A stretch of 64,000 bases of DNA from Arctopsyche grandis (GCF_051622035.1 NC_135355.1:29234986-29298985), one strand, 5' to 3'; positions 11,186-22,152 are shown, counted from the first letter of the stretch. Notes: generated from the letters alone by a model not told the origin. Numbers and translations: made by a program.

Positions 11186-12498
11186 CAGTGGCGGACTGGG
11201 ACTGAAATCAGTGCATGCCAGAAGTCAAAGGGGGGCCCCCCAGGGTTAAAAAAATTTGTCCCCCCCCCCCCCCCCATATAACAAAATTTTCTTCTTTCCA
11301 CCACGTCAGGGACGTCATTTCAGCTTTTTCTTGGGGGGGGCAGGCAAAGATTGGTCAAATTGAATTTTTTTTCAAAAAATCTTTTTTATATCGGAATAAA
11401 AATGGAAAATATTCTTTGAATACACCTAATTGAGTTATAAAATATGAAAAAAATTAGCTTATTTTTGAAAAAGTAATTATAAAAAAATATCATGTAAAGA
11501 GAAAAAAGCGCCGCAGGCGAAAATTTTTTTCCACAAATCTTCACATGGTCAACATTAATCGACCATCAAACTGAGTCATCAAAAAACTATCAATTAACTT
11601 CATTTCTACCAACTGTCTTTTCACTTTATCTATGTACATGTACGTAATAACAATAGATAAAGTTTTGTTTTGTTTCTCTTCAAAGCACATAGCAGCGATT
11701 ATTTTATTAGTTACCCAAAAGTAACATACATAAGAAATAAACGTAGCATTCATAGATCCGTAGTATCTCATTAATCATTAAATTCATAATATTTTCTAAA
11801 TTCACACTATTCCTTAGTTTAGAGGGGCGAGTGCCCCCCTATGGCCACCCCAAATTACGTCCCTGAAAAAAATGCATAATATTTTCAATGAATGTTAATC
11901 GAAAATCGGGATTTTGGGGAGGGGGCCCCTATCCTATATTTCTATTTACATGGATGTGTCTAAATTAGGAATAGATTTTATATTCGGAAACTGTTTAAAA
12001 TTGTGTATTTAAATCTTACTATATCATCGAAGTATAATCAAATGTTATTTTGAAAGTATGAAGTAAATTTAAATCGCTGGTTGATGATGAATCGTCCTAT
12101 CAAAATTGTTTTATGCAATTATGTTTATATTTTTCACGAAAATTTGTTTATTCCCATTTTTATTTCAGTAGTTAGTTGTTACATAGGTATTGGTATATAC
12201 ATAATATTGAGGTTGGAAATGGGCCCGGCAAAAGGGCCCACGCAAATGTTGAAACTTACATTTCGAGCCTAATAAAAAAAGTTAACCGATCCTTGGGCTG
12301 TTAAAGCAGGTATTAGTTGTTTGTGTATATCGTAAGAAATTTGTTTTGTTGAAATACCCAAACTTTAGGTCCCAAAGTTGCAATATCCTATAAATAGTTA
12401 AAAAGTTATTTAATTTTACTGAGGGCCCATATTTTCTAACAGATAGTGGGGCCCACATGCCATCGGGCATGTTCGCTTGTATGGCCAGTCCGCCACTG
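11186..12498. mobile_element. hAT-like non-autonomous element, 1.3 kb
   Basis: Terminal repeats CAGTGGCGGACTGG and CCAGTCCGCCACTG are bounded by a perfect 8-bp duplication TTGCTATA (11,178-11,185 and 12,499-12,506). Both points fit the hAT superfamily. G/C homopolymer tracts and AT-rich filler make up the interior. No transposase is left, and another element (11,307-11,865) appears nested inside. Confidence 0.85.
11307..11865. mobile_element. Nested element with CAGGGACGT ends
   Basis: CAGGGACGTCATTT at 11,307 and AAATTACGTCCCTG ending at 11,865 form an imperfect inverted repeat, followed inwards on both sides by GGGG/CCCC tracts. A lone similar end, CAGGGACGTCTCG, is at about 13,350. No matching target duplication was found, so the class (hAT-like or other) is inferred only from the ends. 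Confidence 0.55.
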
Positions 12499-12506
12499 TT
12501 GCTATA

Positions 12507-12881
12507 TATGTATATTATACATATGTATAAAAATTCATGTTTGTCTGTTTGTTTGTTTGTCTGTCACGTATGTGTTCCTATACCATTCAACCGATTGCGA
12601 TGAAACTTACAGGAGTTATTGGGTGTATGCCCGCGATGGTTCCTGTAAAAAAAATCGCCCAAAAACGGGAAAGGAAACGGGAATAACGGTAATGAGTGGC
12701 ATTGCATGGCCTAAAACTTTTTCAAATCAGTTCGCAACTTACGTTGTTAGGGTAAAGTAAACAAACAATTGAATAATTGAAAAAGTGTTCGCCGTCAAGT
12801 CAAGTTCGCCGCCTGCGTTTTTCCTACAAATGGGAACGGGAACGCTATTGTGGCATTGCAACGCATGCCGGGTTCAGCTAG
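12507..12881 (+). mobile_element. Helitron-like non-autonomous element
   Basis: It opens with the GTTTGTTTGTCTGTCACGTA and CCGATTGCGATGAAACT blocks common in insect genomes. It ends GGGTTCAGCTAG followed by T, with a small stem (GGCAT 12,852-12,856 / ATGCC 12,865-12,869) 8 nt before CTAG. A hairpin plus CTAG|T is the Helitron 3' signature. The exact 5' end is uncertain. Confidence 0.5.
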
Positions 12882-12904
12882 TTATTTATATAAAAATATA
12901 TATA

Positions 12905-13070
12905 CAGTATACTCTCGATTATCCGTGCTTGAAAAATAATAATTATGAATCAAAAATTTGTGTTGTAAATATGATATTATATTCGAACTTTCATGATTTG
13001 TATTATCCGTGTTTTTCAATTATCGTGCTCTTCCTCCCCAGCATTAGCCAGGATAATCGAGAGTGGACTG
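12905..13070. mobile_element. pogo/Tigger-like MITE, 166 bp
   Basis: The ends CAGTATACTCTCGATTATCC and GGATAATCGAGAGTGGACTG are about 20-bp inverted repeats flanked by TA on both sides, as in Tc1/mariner-pogo elements. The interior is short and AT-rich with no coding potential. Confidence 0.75.
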
Positions 13071-13689
13071 TATTTATTTAATGCTGAATGTTTATTATTT
13101 TTCGATCCGCACATTATTTGAGTCAATGTGAAATCGTACCTGTTATACCACAATTATTCAAATTTAAAAAAAAATTACAACTAACGTCTTTTTCGAATAG
13201 TTCTGATAGATTTTTCGCATATTAAAAATATATCTATAATATCTTATTGTTAGTTAATCGTCGGGCTCGGATTTATTTTTCCAGGGCCCCTGATTCCTCT
13301 TGGCGGCTCTGGTTGATGCACACTAAATATTTGACCTATACTAGTAGCAGGGACGTCTCGTGGACATAGGCGAGTAGGGCGATAAAATTATATACGTTTT
13401 TTTTTATTATTAAGTATAATTAAGCCCGTAAAGGAATCATTGAAATTTAAAATATAAATGCGCGTAAATAATTTGTCATTCAAGAATGGACCGTCAATTA
13501 TCAACCGACCTAGATAAATACATCCTAATTACTTATATTAAAACATGTATGCATTCAAATAAATTTGAAGACATGCTGAATAAATTTACGATATAAAAAC
13601 GTTATTTCAAACATTTATCTACTATAACTATGAAAAAATTGTTCGATCTCATTTCTACAGGTGTCGGTCATGTAACGATTCCTTTCCAA

Positions 13690-13725
13690 AATCACCCGTC
13701 GAAATATCAACGGGCACAACACTAG
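13690..13725 (+). mobile_element. Helitron 3' terminus, copy 1
   Basis: CACCCGTCGAAATATCAACGGG forms a short stem, followed by CACAACACTAG and then T, the hairpin-plus-CTAG|T end of a Helitron. The same ending recurs at 23,318-23,353. Where the element begins is not clear; 13,071-13,690 upstream is unassigned AT-rich DNA with one CAGGGACGT-type end near 13,350. Confidence 0.55.
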
Positions 13726-14861
13726 TTTGACATAAAACGAGTTAATATAGAAAGCTGACCCATTAAACGTTCGATGAAAAGAAGATAGTAAATATATATT
13801 AATACTTATACATACTTTCATTTGTATTTTTTCCGCAATTCAGTCTTAATCGTTTTGTGTGTAGTTTTTGCACCGATTTTAGCTTATATTCAAATGAAAT
13901 CTATGTCCTACAGCTACTCTAGTGTTAAATCATTTAATTATTATGAGAGTTGATAATAATATGATGATGCTTATCATTCTCCAAATGGTACTGCTTCAAT
14001 GTGGATTGTGGAGTGACTAGCTGGTCTCATCTAGTATGCACGTATGTACATCAAGATGTTACACCTTGATTAACCTTGAACCTTTGGGATTATTCTCCAA
14101 ACCTATAAAAACAGAAGTGATTAAATTGATATTCATTAACAAAGCGAATCAATTATTTATTATATGACGTACGAATCTCTAGATAGATAATGTAGTCCGA
14201 AAGAAAAATCTCAATTGTTTAACGTCTTGATTGCAAAATATTTTCACACGAAACCAAACAAAAATAGACGTTTTGTATTTAAGCAAAATGGACCTATTGA
14301 GATTTTCAACAATGTCCATATCGAATTATCATCGTTTCGGACAAGGCCTGACCTAAAAAATACAACATTCGCATCCATTGTAGTAATTCGCGGGGAAAAG
14401 GCGTTTGATTAGTCTCAACGCAGAACAATGAATAATATAATATTTTAAATGACCGAGTAAATTTGCGATATGCAGAAACGTGCAAACGACAGGACGTGTT
14501 CATTTCCATAAATAAATCCAGCGCACAGGGACAATGTTCCTGCTCCGAGCTGCAAATAGGACCAAAGTCGAAAGTCACCTCGCTATAAATGTACGATACG
14601 CATGGTTCATAGTCATATTCGCGGTTAGCTATCACTTCCTCTTTCATTTTAACAATAATGTACTCAAACTTAAAAATTTTAATCATTTTTTCAAAAATTT
14701 TCCGTAACACAGTGTACCCATGTGTAAAAATGTGATAAGAATAATGAGAAAGAATTTAATGAAGAACATGAATGTATGTGTGTACATATATTCATATATG
14801 TATTCATAATTCAATATCAAAAGACAGTGGAAGCAAAATAGGTATACTTAGTTGAAAAAAA
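13726..14861. other. Stretch without a supported gene
   Basis: No repeat or gene was recognised. The 134-residue minus-strand frame at 14,306-14,710 shows no domain, signal peptide or splice context, and its composition is like the flanking AT-rich DNA. Confidence 0.3.
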
Positions 14862-14975
14862 TTATGAAAAATTAATGAAGAAGGTTCTCGATTGGTACCC
14901 AAGAGATGAACGCCAAATACAAGCAAATGAATTATAGAAATTGTGTAAATGGTAATTGCTTAAAATAGACAGTAG
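14862..14975 (+). pseudogene. Small RTE-like fragment
   Basis: KKVLDWYPRDERQ can be read from GAAGGTTCTCGATTGGTACC onward, matching the corresponding part of the RTE fragment at 6,671 (the S-A-R-M-V-H-K block). Only about 30 codons are recognisable. It could be part of the same insertion family as 15,361-15,640. Confidence 0.3.
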
Positions 14976-15110
14976 ATAAGGAAGAGTTGACGGTGATAGG
15001 TATATAATTAGTATTATAATTAATCGATTAGTAATTGAAATCTTCAACTATGTGTGACGAATGCACATTGAATATGAAAGTATTAATGCAGAAGTCATGA
15101 TTGTCATGAA

Positions 15111-15251
15111 CAAAGATCGGCGTTCGATGGATGCTTTTCGCACAAAAAATGGTTCACTATTGTAAATTTCTTTAAAAAAACCATTATTTTTTGCTGTCTG
15201 GCTTTGAAAACTAATGGAGAGATCTATTGTAGTTTGAAAAGCATCCATCTA
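15111..15251 (+). mobile_element. M3 hAT-like MITE inside doubled target words
   Basis: It starts CAAAGATCGGCGTTCGATGG and ends AAAAGCATCCATCTA. Its flanks are compound: GTCATGATTGTCATGAA on the left (15,094-15,110) and GTCATGATTTCATGAA on the right (15,252-15,267), two 8-bp target words side by side on each side. This suggests an insertion next to an older duplicated target, with the right terminus partly lost. Confidence 0.6.
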
Positions 15252-15360
15252 GTCATGATTTCATGAATACAAGATTAAAAGATTCTTTCTATTGACAAAT
15301 CGAATGTATATACATAGATACAATTTTGATCCTCAACTTATGTAAATACATATTATATTA

Positions 15361-15640
15361 TCATCATCATCATTTACAGCCATTTACCATCCACTGCTGG
15401 ATGAATGCCTCTCCAACACGCTTCCACTCGTTTTGCGCAACCCTCATCCATCTCACCCCGCGCATTTTCCTAATTTCGATTACCCATATTCCGGTCTTCC
15501 TGTTACCATTTTACATTCTCTCGGGTACCATTCTATCCCTTCTGTTGTTGAAACACGTGTCAAAAATGGCGAATCCAATGGAAGAATCCACACAATGGGC
15601 CGCTCTCGAGAGAAATGCACACAAGAAGAACTCGCATACT
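15361..15640 (-). pseudogene. RTE-type LINE 3' fragment
   Basis: On the minus strand the reading KMRGVRWMRVAQNEWKRVGE, then AFIQQWMVNGCK, then TGATGATGATGAT is the RTE reverse-transcriptase C-terminus and its microsatellite-like tail. Upstream the frame breaks. The plus-strand open frames here are antisense shadows of it. Confidence 0.7.
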
Positions 15641-16608
15641 AAAATCTGCTTTTATACATGTACATGTACATATATCTGGCATAAATATTTATTTATTAAA
15701 AAATATTTTATTTATTTTAATGTAACAAGGAAATATATTATGACTACATCATAATTTGTAAAATATAAAAACTATAAATAAACGAAATCGTCTCAGAATG
15801 TTGCGGTTGACGGAAAATAATTATGTTGTCTGTATCGAAAAAAAAGCCACAGTTGTATGCATAACCACAACGTATTGTCATTGAAAAATGAAAAATATAT
15901 ATAAAAAGTAATTTTATGGTAATGAAAGTAAATTGTTTTCGAAATACATGTAATACATTATATTATCGAGATTAAGTGCACAGATAGCGGCTGAATCGAC
16001 ATTGCCTCGAACCAATTTATTAATGAAGTGGTACCGGTACGACAGTTTGAGAAGCAGTGACTGCTAAAACTTTCTTTTCGCGCCTAGCTGCGTCCGCTTC
16101 GAGAAATTTTACTTTCTGGCCGTGTAACTTTTACGCAACTCACAACTTACATAAACAAAACGACTGTTTATGCATTACACACACTCTCAATAATTTATTG
16201 ACATTTAAAACAATACTTTTTCTTCTTATTGGATAGGTATCGTTATGATAAAATAGCTATGATCATAAACGCCAAGAGAAAATTCTAAAATTTAATTTAA
16301 CCAAAAAGAGAGTGATTAAAAATTAAACATAAGTACATATGTACATATAAGTACTGTTGATTACTTATACATATGTACATATGATATATTAACGAATTTT
16401 GTTTACGAATACGTGACTGCTGTTCAGACCGGCATTTTCAGGATTCGCTTACATCGCTTACCATTTCGGACCAGGCACTGAGCTGAGCCACGGGAATTTT
16501 TATCATCTCCCCCTCCCCTTTCCTCGGTCCTGGCTATGTGCATATATTAGCTTTGTCTGTGAGCCAAATTTTCAAGAGTATGCCTATTACTTGTCATAAG
16601 TAGACTTA
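15641..16608. other. Stretch without a supported gene
   Basis: AT-rich, with a GC-richer patch at 15,960-16,140 that holds no readable protein. TACATATGTACATATAAGTA words occur near 16,330-16,385. Confidence 0.3.
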
Positions 16609-16901
16609 GGGCGAAAACACGGTTGTACGTACGTGGTACGTGGTACGGTTGAATGGTACGTGTTTTCTTTAGACACTTTTAAACATGCAAAAAAAACGCA
16701 GCATCCTTAGGGCCGGGCCGCACTGTGCAATTTTGTCGGCCGACTATCTAAAAAAAACGTCCCACATACCGCGCTGTGTGATTTCGCCCTAATTTGGTTT
16801 GGGGAACCCTCACTGTAAAACGGTGAGGCGTTTTACAGTGAGGGTTCACAACGGTGAACCAAAGGACGTTACGTCCCGTACCACTCAGTGAGTTTTCGCC
16901 C
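16609..16901. mobile_element. PIF/Harbinger-like MITE
   Basis: GGGCGAAAACACGG at the left and GTGAGTTTTCGCCC at the right are inverted ends, each next to TTA (16,606-16,608 and 16,902-16,904). A TWA duplication and G-rich ends suggest PIF/Harbinger. The interior contains a further end-like GATTTCGCCCTAA at about 16,782-16,794 and a foldback around CCTCACTGTAAAACG, so it may be two nested or tandem copies. Confidence 0.55.
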
Positions 16902-16909
16902 TTAGGCAT

Positions 16910-17110
16910 TGACTTGGTGCTTTTAAATATCAATAGACCGCTTCAAAATTCTACAAAGCAAGAGAGAAAAAAACATGGTTTACAAAAGTGAACCATTTTT
17001 TGTGCAAAATGCATCGACTCAGGTTTTTTTGCTCTCCCTTTTACGGTAGTGGAAAGGTCCTTTGTTATTTGATGAGCATCAAGCCAGCTCCGAAGTCTGG
17101 TCTTTAGCGA
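16910..17110 (-). mobile_element. Rearranged M3/M2-like MITE pieces
   Basis: The words AATAGACCGCTTC, AGCAAGAGAG, AAAAGTGAACCATTTTTTGTGCA, then a second set ending in GATGAGCATCAAGCCAG and GAAGTCTGGT, are interior and terminal pieces of the M3/M2 families. Ends and duplications are not clean. Confidence 0.45.
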
Positions 17111-17221
17111 TTTGTTTGTCGTAGCTGTTTCTTAGCAACGAGCCTATTCCTTATTCCGTTCGATTTTCTCAATAAGTTCGTCTATCGCTGGCAAGATCTG
17201 GATGGTATTAAATTCATATCA

Positions 17222-17290
17222 ACCGTATCCTATTAGAGTTTGCCAATTTATACAACTTAATTGTTGTGACGGTTTAAATTGAATCGGCAT
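17222..17290 (+). mobile_element. SINE body fragment
   Basis: AACCGTATCCTATTAGAGTT, TGCCAATTTATACAACTTAA and TTGTTGTGACGG correspond to the conserved body of the SINE family found intact at 28,505. Head and tail are missing. Confidence 0.45.
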
Positions 17291-17340
17291 CCCTCCCTCA
17301 TGCTTTTTTTCAGCACATAACACAATCGAATAAGCACAGT

Positions 17341-17560
17341 TTTTAGTAACGAATATTATAAGAACACACCCAAAAGTGTGACGTGGGTCCGGCTCGTGGT
17401 TTCCAGCTGTGACGGGCGTATCTTCATGTTACTATTAATTTGTGCGATCTTATTATTTCTTCAAGTTTCTTTTGAATTTCTTCAAATATGGGAATCACTG
17501 TCAAACCTATGTCAATTCAAGGATAAAATATTACCCAAAACACTCCTGAAGGTAAGTTTG
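17341..17560 (+). repeat. Dispersed repeat G, copy 1
   Basis: It shares ordered blocks with 52,555-52,735: GGGCGTATCTTCATGT, a CGATCTT-like word, CAAACCTATGTCAAT, then AAAACACTC. Identity is moderate, so the copies are old. Coding potential is not evident: the open frames differ between copies. The class is unknown. Confidence 0.55.
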
Positions 17561-17589
17561 GCCGAGGATCGCGACGGTGTAAATTAAGA

Positions 17590-19140
17590 GTGCTAGCGTT
17601 TTCTTTGCATGTGCAAACTTATTAAAAAGAAAAACACGTGCCACGTTAATTTGATTAGCATGATCCCATATTTTGTTCGTCATTCGAGAGATTTCTCTGT
17701 CTTAAGGTCGGTTGTAGTGTCTCTAGCTACGTCAAATTTCGTAGGCAGAGATTTTTCAGGAGACTTGTTTGCCGATATATCTCTCCATAAGTGAGAAGCA
17801 CAAAATATCAATACATATACTTAAATTCATCTATTATTGAAAATGCAAATGTTATTATTATTCCTTCTCATGATCACAATACGCACCTACTTAATTCTCA
17901 TATTTACCATATGCTAAATATTCAATTCACCTCTGTTCCGGACTATAAGTTTCCTACTATATACTATATACTTATATCCATATACATATGTATATATACC
18001 GGCAAAAGCGATTGCATGAGTAGGCACTACTATGATGAACATGCTATCGAACACTCGAAGGCGGGGGCGTCAGCTATTTCCTAGGCCAAACTTTTCAACA
18101 TATTGCAATATTGCTTGTACAATAACGCAGTGATCGAAAGTGTTGTGTATCCCAATGACGTAATATACAAATTAAAACGCTTTCGAGATTCCCATAAACC
18201 GTCAATCTGATTTAAATATATATTTTTGTATATCACACGACGTACTTTCTCGATATCTAAGCCTCAACGACCCCAATTTTGGTTAAATTCATATGAAACG
18301 TTTCGTTTTGATTCGCTCATGAGTAATCATATTATATGTATATAATTCACTGGAGTGACTATTTGTTTTAAATATTATACAATTGATTAAATTAAAAATA
18401 TTGTAATTTACAGCCTGATTTTACTCATATACTAAAAAACAAGAAATTTTAATAATGACGTCATGACCCGTGCATTATTTTGGCACGGCTTCCGAGTGCA
18501 TCCATAGATAAAATATACGTATGCGTTATGGAAATAAGCCTTTCACTTTCACATTTTGTAATTTTTTTCAAATATATTTTGCATATAAAATCAAAAGATT
18601 ACCGGTTATAATTACATAAGAGCGGTAACGGTCTAGAAATTGCTAAAAATTGCCCATCTATCGCAAAACGCTTATTCGGACAAAATAAATCATCATTTGT
18701 ATAAATAGATGTATATATATCACTGAGGAGTATGTTCCAGTTTTTTGTTTTACTTGCGTTATGTTGAACTCACGATTTGTTGTTTAGGAAAACGATTCTT
18801 TTCTAATTTTGACAGATATCGCGATCGTATACACTATTTCGCACTGTTTCAATAGATTTTAAAAGTCACAACGGTCCATTAATCATATAATCTAGTAAAA
18901 GACGGTGGTCTCATTCATCAATTTTTACTGGTCTATATTGAATGTGCAGTAAAAAATCATTATATTATATGAGCCTGTTGAGCTAGTTCTATGATCGTTT
19001 ATATATTTGAAATTAATTGAAATATCACGTTAATTAAATTATTTATTTATTTCAATTTTAATGATAGGTCGACTATTAATGTATAATTAATTACATGTGC
19101 TAATGAGCCTTGCATGTATGCCTAATACGTGTACACTGAA
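17590..19140. other. Stretch without a supported gene
   Basis: Plain AT-rich DNA. Plus-strand frames at 17,609 and 17,791 are short and featureless. No terminal repeats were recognised. Confidence 0.35.
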
Positions 19141-19328
19141 CAGTGGCGGACCCAAGGGGGGTGCCATGGGTGCCATGCCCCCCCCCCCCTTTGGGATGAA
19201 TTTAATTTCATATATATTGTAAATTTTTCATATTTAGATTTTAAATTCTTAAAAATTTAAAATCACATTTTTTTTATGTTCAATTTCAAAATGGCCCCCT
19301 CCTTGATCATTTTCTGAATCCGCCTATG
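19141..19328. mobile_element. hAT-like MITE, about 188 bp
   Basis: The left end is CAGTGGCGGACCCAAGG and the right end TGAATCCGCCTATG, a worn inverted repeat. The flanks ACACTGAA (19,133-19,140) and ACACTAAC (19,329-19,336) agree at 6 of 8 positions. The C-run and AT-rich interior resemble the larger element at 11,186-12,498. Confidence 0.6.
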
Positions 19329-20008
19329 ACACTAACAATATCTAATTTTCATTCTGTTATATGAATGTGTTGAACAAAATGTCAAAATCAATGGAATTCT
19401 TATGCCATTGTTAACAATATTTCAGTATTACTCAAAAAAAAATTCGGTTACATTTTAAAGGCATCTGTTTCAGCATCCATCATGATTTTAATATTTTTAA
19501 ACTAGCGATAGGCCTGATTTAATATCACCGAGCACTAAAAAAATATACTAAAATTTATATTAATATAAACAACCTTCTTAAAACTTTAATCGAACCTAAT
19601 TTTACTAATAACATTTACTAATGTAAAAAAGGCATGTATTATTAATTTAAAACAGAATTTTCCAATCCGTAATTAAAACACAACAGTTCCAGTTATTAAT
19701 AGAGATATGTAGGCTTAGGAATAGCAATAGATCGTTTCATCAGCAAAAGAGCAAAAAAGATTATAAAAACATGTTTTTTCTATGAAATGAACGATAGTGT
19801 CCGAGCTCTAGCCGATGTCTAGTTATTAGCAGGAGGCGCACTGTTTCGAGAACCAACTGGGATGAAACAATTTTTCTCTGATTTATATTTAATCATACGA
19901 CATATGTATGTCATATTTTGAAATCGGATAGAAATCGGAGCAGATTATTTTGCTATTGCTTCATAGAAAAACCAACAGTGTTTATAAAAATGGTTTTTAT
20001 GTATATGT
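19329..20008. other. Stretch with an M3-like remnant
   Basis: Near 19,725-19,830 the words AGCAATAGATCG, AGCAAAAGAGC and AGCCGATGTCTAG recall the M3/M2 MITEs, but the ends are lost. The rest has no recognisable feature. Confidence 0.3.
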
Positions 20009-20009
20009 A

Positions 20010-20187
20010 TATTACTAGACGTGGCTAAGGATCGGTGCAATTGCAAATAACAATATACCGTTCCATTCCAGTGCGGTGCGTGCTGGGCGTTCCATGAATA
20101 TGTGCAAGAAACGGGCCATTTTTTCGCATGTTTAAAATTATCTAAAAAAAACCAACGTGCCACGTGCATCGCTATGTGTTTTCGCCC
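20010..20187. mobile_element. PIF/Harbinger-like MITE fragment
   Basis: The right end CGCTATGTGTTTTCGCCC is followed by TTA (20,188-20,190), the same terminus as at 16,609-16,901. The interior includes ATTATCTAAAAAAAACC, also seen in that element. The left end is unclear. Confidence 0.45.
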
Positions 20188-20208
20188 TTAGCTTACGCCA
20201 TTAATGAC

Positions 20209-20340
20209 CAGAGATAGGCGCGGAAGCGTACTTTATTTATTTTTTCCAGGAAAGAGGGCAAACTACAAAGCTAGAGAGCAAAAAAAAAGCTTCACCATGA
20301 AAATGAACAATGGTGCGCAGGGTCGCGCCGAAGCTTACTA
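20209..20340. mobile_element. MITE of the M2/M1 type, first of a chain
   Basis: It begins CAGAGATAGGCG after the target-like word TTAATGAC (20,201-20,208). The interior has CTACAAAGCTAGAGAGC, as in M2. The right end is not clean. It is followed without spacing by three more M1-type elements. Confidence 0.45.
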
Positions 20341-20354
20341 GTGAGCTTACTTAG

Positions 20355-20507
20355 TAGTGAGCGGATCGGAAGCGTGCAGTTCATTGTTAATTGTTTGCGG
20401 CGCTTTGTTAAAGGTTCGCCGAACCTTTTTTTTTTGCACTCTAGCTTTGTGAATAAACCCATAACGTCCTGATTCCTGGAAAAAACACGCTCCCTATCCG
20501 CCTTTTA
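20355..20507 (-). mobile_element. M1-like MITE variant, 153 bp
   Basis: The ends TAGTGAGCGGATC and CCGCCTTTTA match the TAAAGAGCGG end of M1. The interior has the AAAGGTTCGCCGAACCTTTT foldback. The right flank CTAACGAG is the left flank of the next element; the left flank TTACTTAG agrees poorly. Confidence 0.55.
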
Positions 20508-20515
20508 CTAACGAG

Positions 20516-20658
20516 TAAAGAGCGGACCAACTTTGCATCGTTCATTGTTCATTGTTCGTCATGCTTTGTTTATTTTTATGATAAACCTTTTTTTATACTC
20601 TCTAGCTTTGTAGTTTTCCCTGTTTCCTGGAAAAAGAACGCTTCCGGTCCTATCTCTA
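20516..20658 (-). mobile_element. M1-like MITE variant, 143 bp
   Basis: Starts TAAAGAGCGGACC and ends GGTCCTATCTCTA. The flanks CTAACGAG (20,508-20,515) and CTAATGAG (20,659-20,666) match at 7 of 8 positions. The interior (GCATCGTTCATTGTTCATTG, CTCTAGCTTTGTAG) is shared with the copy at 22,153, so these two form a subfamily. Confidence 0.75.
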
Positions 20659-20673
20659 CTAATGAGTAATGAC

Positions 20674-20805
20674 TAAAGCCCGGATAACCAGCGTGCCCTT
20701 CATTGTTCAAATGTTGTAAATGCATTGTTAAAGGTTTGCCGAACCTTTTTACAAAGCATTTACAACAATTGAACAATGAGCGGCGCGTTTTGGGTCCGTA
20801 CTCTA
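20674..20805 (-). mobile_element. M1 hAT-like MITE, 132 bp
   Basis: Starts TAAAGCCCGG, ends GGTCCGTACTCTA, flanked by perfect GTAATGAC at 20,666-20,673 and 20,806-20,813. The left duplication overlaps the right duplication of the preceding element by one base, so the two inserted side by side. It has the long foldback around AAAGGTTTGCCGAACCTTTT. Confidence 0.88.
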
Positions 20806-20813
20806 GTAATGAC

Positions 20814-21991
20814 AATACGACAAACAAACCAAATAACGAATAAACAATCGAGACGGAATTGAGCTATTACATACATACATACATATATTTTTTCAATGGT
20901 CATAGTATTATTTTTGTATTGTAAAATTTGCACTAAAACTCGACCACATTGTTCATCTGTTAATGCGTAAGTTGTAAGTCGTAATTATAAGAAACGGGGA
21001 AATGATTCTTCACGCTGCCTATGGTTGACACAATGAGCCTATTAGTGAATTGAAAGCATCATTTTTTGCTATCATCGTCATGATCTCGCCACTGAGATGA
21101 GTATGACATGTGCAAGTAGTGTAAAAGTGTAGGTAAGTAGTGGGCAACGGAACAGTAAACGGATGAGGTAGTGGTTGTGTAACGGTTGTGTTCCATTCCG
21201 TAACATGCACGCGCGCTGTTTCACTTTCGTTGCGCTAATTGTTGTTGCGATTGTTGGCCAACGCGAGAAAGTTCCTCAAGACCCACCACCACCACCATCG
21301 CCGCCATCATGATGATGATGGCAAAAAAGTGGAAACGCTGCAAGGTGGCGACCTCCGCCGTCCGTGAAATCCTACTGTCACGGCCGCCTGCACTCACTTG
21401 GCACTGACTATGGGATTCCACGGGAATGTCATTCCAAGCAGCCACACCTTTCCCCATGGCAGCAACAATCAACATAGTAAAAAGCCACGGCTACTTGTCC
21501 AGCATTCCTACCGCTGCTGATCTGGACCTTGCATACTGAAATCATAACTGTCTACATACAATCACTCTTCCGCAAAGCACATGCAAAACTTTGCACACCA
21601 CCCAAGGTCGATAAGAACAGGAAGTTTTATGTCCGCATCTCCAAACGCGAAAAAGTTTATTCAAGGCTTTCACTTTCGCAGTTCAGGCTGCGTTTGACAT
21701 TTGATCTTGATTGAACTTTGATTGTGCGTTGCACAATCATTGCCTGTGTGCACACCCAACATTTCAATATTATTCTACAAAAAATACTACGTCGTATTCC
21801 ACCAGCTAATAGTAAATTTATTATACATAAATAATGCAAATATTAGACTCTCTGGTCGTACATTAAAATCTCACTAAATCTGTCCGGTTCTAGCGTATTC
21901 GTCAGTTGCTTGCGTCGTTCATACGTTGATATATTATGTATATTTCGTACATCATGCGTTAATTCCCGTAAATTCTAAGTTCATCCATCAA
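20814..21991. other. Stretch with a weak minus-strand exon candidate
   Basis: 21,220-21,540 is clearly GC-richer. On the minus strand an ATG at 21,475 opens a frame (MLIVAAMGKGVAAWND...) that meets a good donor, CCAA|GTGAGT, at 21,398/21,397. No protein family is recognised and no acceptor partner is seen, so this is only a candidate first coding exon of 26 codons. Confidence 0.2.
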
Positions 21992-22144
21992 CAAATATCG
22001 GCTTTCGATGGATGCTTTTCGCATAAAAATTGGTTCACTATTGTCAATTTCTTATAAAAACCAATGTTGTTTTCTCTCTTACTTTAAGCACTAACGGAGG
22101 GGTCTATTGTTATTTGAAAAGCATCCATTCAACACCGGTATCTG
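21992..22144 (+). mobile_element. M3 hAT-like MITE
   Basis: It starts CAAATATCGGCTTTCGATGG and ends AACACCGGTATCTG. The interior has GGTTCACTATTGTCAATTTC and the GTCTATTGTTATTTGAAAAG block. The right target word GTCATCAC (22,145-22,152) is shared with the next element; the left flank TCCATCAA has decayed. Confidence 0.65.
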
Positions 22145-22152
22145 GTCATCAC

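Noticed and set aside
14306-14710. 134-residue minus-strand frame
   Set aside because: No recognisable features and composition like surrounding non-coding DNA.
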